Assembly (NCBI GenBank): GCA_949299435.1
Contig: CASGAK010000180.1
Span: 1 to 6,609 of the forward strand
DNA from: an uncultured bacterium
GTDB taxonomy: Bacteria; Cyanobacteriota; Vampirovibrionia; Gastranaerophilales; Gastranaerophilaceae
Direction of reading: 5' to 3'
Length of the DNA: 6,609 nucleotides
Each line of letters starts with the position of its first letter. The first letter of the stretch is position 1. Shown here piece by piece: positions 5,174 to 6,609 of this stretch. Under the pieces are notes generated by a model, which saw only the letters and a program-made list of their open reading frames with translations, was not told the origin of the DNA and did no database searches. Made by a program: the position numbers and the translations under genes.

Positions 5174-5476
5174 ATGAAAACTTATGAATTGTTAGCTGTA
5201 TTTAAACCGAATTTAGATGCAGAAGAAGTAGATAAACAAGTTGCAAGCCTAAATGATATGATATCAGGTTTTGGCGGAAAAGTTGAATCTACAGACAAAA
5301 TGGGCAGAAAAAAATTAGCTTATGATATCCAAAACTTCCGTGACGGATTTTTTGTATCAATGAATTTAACTTTACCTGCAGATAAAGTTGCAGAATTCAA
5401 AAGACAATTAAGACTGAATGATAACATTTTAAGAACAATGTTTATGGAAGTTTCTAAAAAACAACTTTGCAAATAA
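5174..5476 (+). CDS. rpsF: 30S ribosomal protein S6
   Basis: S6 binds S18 and the central domain of 16S rRNA in the platform of the small subunit. The 100-residue protein is the usual length and shows the family hallmarks: MKTYELLAVFKP at the start, KMGRKKLAYDIQNFRDGFF (43-61), LPADKVAEFKRQLRLND (67-83) and ILRTMFMEV near the end. The start is fixed by AAAGGAG (5158-5164) nine bases before the ATG. Its partner S18 is encoded two genes downstream with ssb between them, the classical order in many bacteria. I looked in the short leader for the CCG-bulge hairpin bound by S6:S18 in other bacteria and did not find it. Confidence 0.97.
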   Translation: MKTYELLAVFKPNLDAEEVDKQVASLNDMISGFGGKVESTDKMGRKKLAYDIQNFRDGFFVSMNLTLPADKVAEFKRQLRLNDNILRTMFMEVSKKQLCK

Positions 5477-5520
5477 TAGTTAAATATTGAAACAATTATT
5501 AAATTAAAAGAGGAAATTAA

Positions 5521-5919
5521 ATGTCATTAGCTAAATCAGTAGTAACAGGGACAGTATATAGAACACCGGAAAAGCGTTTTACACAGAATAATGTAGGCGT
5601 ATCTGCATTTGTGATGAACATCGGTGATAAAGAGGAAATGCTAATCCGTATTATTTCAAAACGTACTACTCTAGATGACTTGGTATCATCTTTAAATAAA
5701 GGTGATAAAGTTTTGGTAGAAGGCAGACTGCAGACAGCAGCTGTTAAAATGGACGATGGAACTGAAAAGAGAATTTATGAAATTGATGCCAATACAATCG
5801 AAAGATGGGGTGAAATTTCAGCATCTGCAGCTTCCGATTTTGGTGGTGAAGATATTGTCAAATTTGAATCTGATGATATGTCTAATGAACTAATCAACGA
5901 AGACGAAATTCCGTTTTAG
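5521..5919 (+). CDS. ssb: Single-stranded DNA-binding protein
   Basis: SSB coats single-stranded DNA in replication, repair and recombination and recruits partners through its C-terminal tip. The 132-residue protein has an OB fold over residues 1 to about 98, with the motif GDKVLVEGRLQT (61-72) and the closing strand RIYEIDANTIERW (84-96). It ends in the acidic, hydrophobic tip EDEIPF, which is the conserved partner-binding end. The linker is short (about 30 residues, acidic, with little Gly/Pro/Gln), so the protein is smaller than the 160-180 residues usual in model bacteria. The N-terminal part is divergent: the common WxKxAE segment is not evident. Its place between rpsF and rpsR supports the assignment. 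GAGGAA precedes the ATG. Confidence 0.93.
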   Translation: MSLAKSVVTGTVYRTPEKRFTQNNVGVSAFVMNIGDKEEMLIRIISKRTTLDDLVSSLNKGDKVLVEGRLQTAAVKMDDGTEKRIYEIDANTIERWGEISASAASDFGGEDIVKFESDDMSNELINEDEIPF

Positions 5920-5975
5920 TCTTCATCATATAAGTAAATAAGACAGAAAATAAAAATTAAATTAAAAACGGTCGA

Positions 5976-5987
5976 GCACGCGAGTGC
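5976..5987 (+). promoter_or_regulatory. GNRA-capped hairpin in the ssb-rpsR gap
   Basis: GCAC (5976-5979) and GTGC (5984-5987) enclose GCGA, a GNRA-type tetraloop. It is a G+C-rich island in an A+T-rich spacer, just before the AAAGGT ribosome site at 5995-6000. It could be a binding site for S18 or S6:S18, or an RNA processing site. The stem is only four pairs, so it may be fortuitous. Confidence 0.35.
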
Positions 5988-6013
5988 AAAATAGAAAGGT
6001 AAAATTTAAATCA

Positions 6014-6244
6014 ATGGCAAGACAAGAACAAGATAAGAAAAAACGTAAAAACTGCTCACTTTGTGCAGACAAAGTTACTTCTATCGATTATAAAGATGCC
6101 GCAAAATTAAAAAGATATTTAACAGAAGCAGGCAAAATTATTCCTAGAAGAATTACCGGAAACTGTGCAGAGCATCAACGTATGATAGCAAAAGCTATTA
6201 AACGTGCACGTGAAGCAGCAATAATTGATTATGTTTTTGACTAA
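6014..6244 (+). CDS. rpsR: 30S ribosomal protein S18, four-ligand (C+) type
   Basis: S18 binds S6 on the 30S platform. I chose the ATG at 6014, giving 76 residues, the normal S18 length. The longer frame from GTG at 5984 would add [10 protein letters not shown] and begin inside the hairpin, which is unlikely. The body shows KNCSLCADK (Cys14, Cys17), [19 protein letters not shown], then [14 protein letters not shown] (Cys51, His54) and [14 protein letters not shown]. Cys-x2-Cys with Cys-x2-His is the zinc-binding ('C+') set known for some S18 paralogs; zinc-free relatives have lost these residues. The ribosome site AAAGGT lies rather far (13 nt) from the ATG, so translation may depend on coupling to ssb or on the leader structure. 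It is the last gene before a strong terminator. Confidence 0.96.
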   Translation: MARQEQDKKKRKNCSLCADKVTSIDYKDAAKLKRYLTEAGKIIPRRITGNCAEHQRMIAKAIKRAREAAIIDYVFD

Positions 6245-6264
6245 TTTAGTTAATTAAAAAGCTG

Positions 6265-6296
6265 AAAAAGAGAGTGACATTCGTCACTCTCTTTTT
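6265..6296 (+). terminator. Strong terminator ending the rpsF-ssb-rpsR cluster
   Basis: GAGAGTGAC (6270-6278) pairs perfectly with GTCACTCTC (6283-6291) around a 4-nt loop. Flanking AAAAA and TTTTT extend the stem to 14 pairs, so it could terminate in both directions. It lies 20 bp after the rpsR stop. Confidence 0.95.
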
Positions 6297-6308
6297 GTAT
6301 TCCCAGTA

Positions 6309-6344
6309 TGGTGCGTCATTTGACGCACCAAAAAAAAGACGCAC
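6309..6344. repeat. Perfect palindrome TGGTGCGTCA plus a third half-site
   Basis: TGGTGCGTCA (6309-6318) and TGACGCACCA (6321-6330) form a perfect dyad with a 2-bp centre. After eight A's (6330-6337), GACGCAC occurs once more (6338-6344), so GTGCGTC can pair with either copy. There is no T tract after it on either strand, so it is not a usual terminator. It resembles a DNA operator or a hairpin upstream of the promoter at 6373. Confidence 0.6.
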
Positions 6345-6372
6345 TGAAAAATTGTATAAATTTTGCTCACCC

Positions 6373-6401
6373 TTGCACACTATGAAAAAACTTGTTATAA
6401 T
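6373..6401 (+). promoter_or_regulatory. Strong sigma70 promoter (TTGCAC-N17-TATAAT, extended -10)
   Basis: TTGCAC (6373-6378) lies exactly 17 bp from a perfect TATAAT (6396-6401). TGT directly upstream makes the -10 extended. Transcription should start near 6408, giving a leader of about 40 nt with AAAGGAG (6435-6441) seven bases before an ATG at 6448. This is the best promoter and ribosome site in the window, yet it drives only a truncated reading frame. Confidence 0.85.
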
Positions 6402-6447
6402 AAAAAAGTAGACGATGAAAACCGATAAAAGACGAAAGGAGCTGAAA

Positions 6448-6504
6448 ATGCACGCTATGAAAGGATTTACGGGGGGGGGGGGCACCGCGAAAATACCCGT
6501 TTAG
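6448..6504 (+). pseudogene. Truncated type IV prepilin start interrupted by a G12 tract
   Basis: From the ATG the frame reads MHAMKGFT, then glycines from the G run, and stops at TAG (6502-6504) after 18 residues. MKG-FT is the beginning of a type IV prepilin leader, where cleavage falls between G and F and the conserved continuation is LxE plus a hydrophobic helix. The reading is cut exactly after FT by twelve G (6471-6482). Promoter and ribosome site are intact. It may be the remnant of a prepilin gene deleted at the G run, an on/off gene controlled by slippage in the run, or an assembly artefact. There is no hydrophobic helix in any frame directly after the run. Confidence 0.6.
6471..6482 (+). 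repeat. Homopolymer run of 12 G
   Basis: Twelve consecutive G occur in a region that is otherwise about three-quarters A+T. Runs of this length slip readily during replication and are the classic basis of phase variation; four G3 blocks could also fold as a G-quadruplex. False poly-G from two-colour sequencing is an alternative, though the flanks differ and both make sense as prepilin-related sequence. Confidence 0.9.
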
Positions 6505-6523
6505 AGGTAAAAAAATAAAAGTA

Positions 6524-6552
6524 TTGCAAACCGACCAAAAAAGTGATAAAAT
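6524..6552 (+). promoter_or_regulatory. Promoter of the downstream prepilin (TTGCAA-N17-TAAAAT)
   Basis: TTGCAA (6524-6529) and TAAAAT (6547-6552) are spaced by 17 bp with TGA before the -10, the same design as the promoter at 6373. Transcription would start near 6559. GGAGGT (6574-6579) lies four bases before the ATG at 6584. Confidence 0.7.
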
Positions 6553-6583
6553 GAATATTATATTAGGCAATATGGAGGTCGGT
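6530..6583. repeat. Inverted repeat ACCGACC/GGTCGGT next to the prepilin start
   Basis: ACCGACC (6530-6536), inside the promoter spacer, is the exact complement of GGTCGGT (6577-6583), which overlaps the ribosome site and touches the ATG. A transcript from the upstream promoter would contain both arms and could hide the start site. A transcript from the near promoter would lack the first arm. Confidence 0.5.
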
Positions 6584-6609
6584 ATGAAAAAAGCATTCAC
6601 ATTAGCAGA
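6584..6609 (+). CDS. Type IV prepilin-like protein, 5' end only (runs off the window)
   Basis: Only eight full codons are inside the window: MKKAFTLA, followed by GA (Glu or Asp). KKA-FTLA-(E) matches the N-terminal cleavage and methylation motif of type IV prepilins and pseudopilins: a short basic leader, cleavage before Phe, and Glu at mature position 5. MKKAFTLAE is a very frequent start in gut Melainabacteria, which carry many such genes. The protein would be cleaved by a PilD-type prepilin peptidase and inserted in the inner membrane for a pilus, secretion or DNA-uptake fibre. Nothing can be said of its body. It has its own promoter and GGAGGT site, and its frame extends upstream without a stop to the G run. 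Confidence 0.75.

Noticed and set aside
5984..6013. GTG start for rpsR, giving 86 residues
   Set aside because: The GTG lies in a hairpin, lacks a ribosome site, and the added residues are not part of S18; the ATG at 6014 gives the normal length.
6246..6600. Minus-strand frames across the prepilin region, with a Pro run
   Set aside because: The Pro codons are the reverse of the G12 run and the rest is Phe/Ile-rich antisense of A-rich DNA.

Overview
This window looks like chromosomal DNA from a very A+T-rich, non-photosynthetic bacterium. My best guess is the Melainabacteria/Gastranaerophilales side of the Cyanobacteria. The guess rests on the strong A+T bias, the order rpsF-ssb-rpsR, a DapF of the 'DIxWYFYNSDG' type, a small protein ending in one EF-hand loop, and a prepilin starting MKKAFTLA at the right edge. 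No marker gene is decisive, and a low-GC Firmicute or another gut lineage remains possible.

Left part (1-1227): no intact gene. It opens with three copies of GGGGACT. Then comes the 3' end of a tRNA-type gene (half a T stem, T loop, acceptor strand, U73, CCA) with its terminator but no 5' half, which is what an integrated element leaves at one attachment end. A small reverse-strand gene broken by a +1 frameshift (540-783) and several hairpins and short repeats fill the rest.

Middle (1228-3352): a compact three-gene operon. It encodes a 71-aa helical protein that resembles the C-terminal coiled coil of MerR regulators, an exported alpha/beta hydrolase with a Cys nucleophile, and an exported fusion of a carboxymuconolactone-decarboxylase-like domain with a metal-binding cupin. 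The last two overlap by one base and both carry signal peptides. I infer that they act together outside the cytoplasm on a small organic substrate, possibly under the 71-aa protein. The 364-bp gap after it contains a long inverted repeat whose only non-Watson-Crick pairs are G-U on the + strand, so it may be a structured RNA. A single-EF-hand protein with its own terminator follows (3717-4119).

Right part (4218-6296): housekeeping genes. dapF (diaminopimelate and lysine synthesis) is followed by the ribosomal/replication cluster rpsF-ssb-rpsR, which ends at a strong terminator. After it (6297-6609) lies a perfect palindrome and then an excellent sigma70 promoter and ribosome binding site driving a prepilin start (MHAMKGFT). 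That start is cut off by a run of 12 G. A second prepilin start with its own promoter runs off the window. Removing one G would put the broken start in frame with the second prepilin. This G-tract arrangement and the exported hydrolase/cupin operon are the two most interesting items here.
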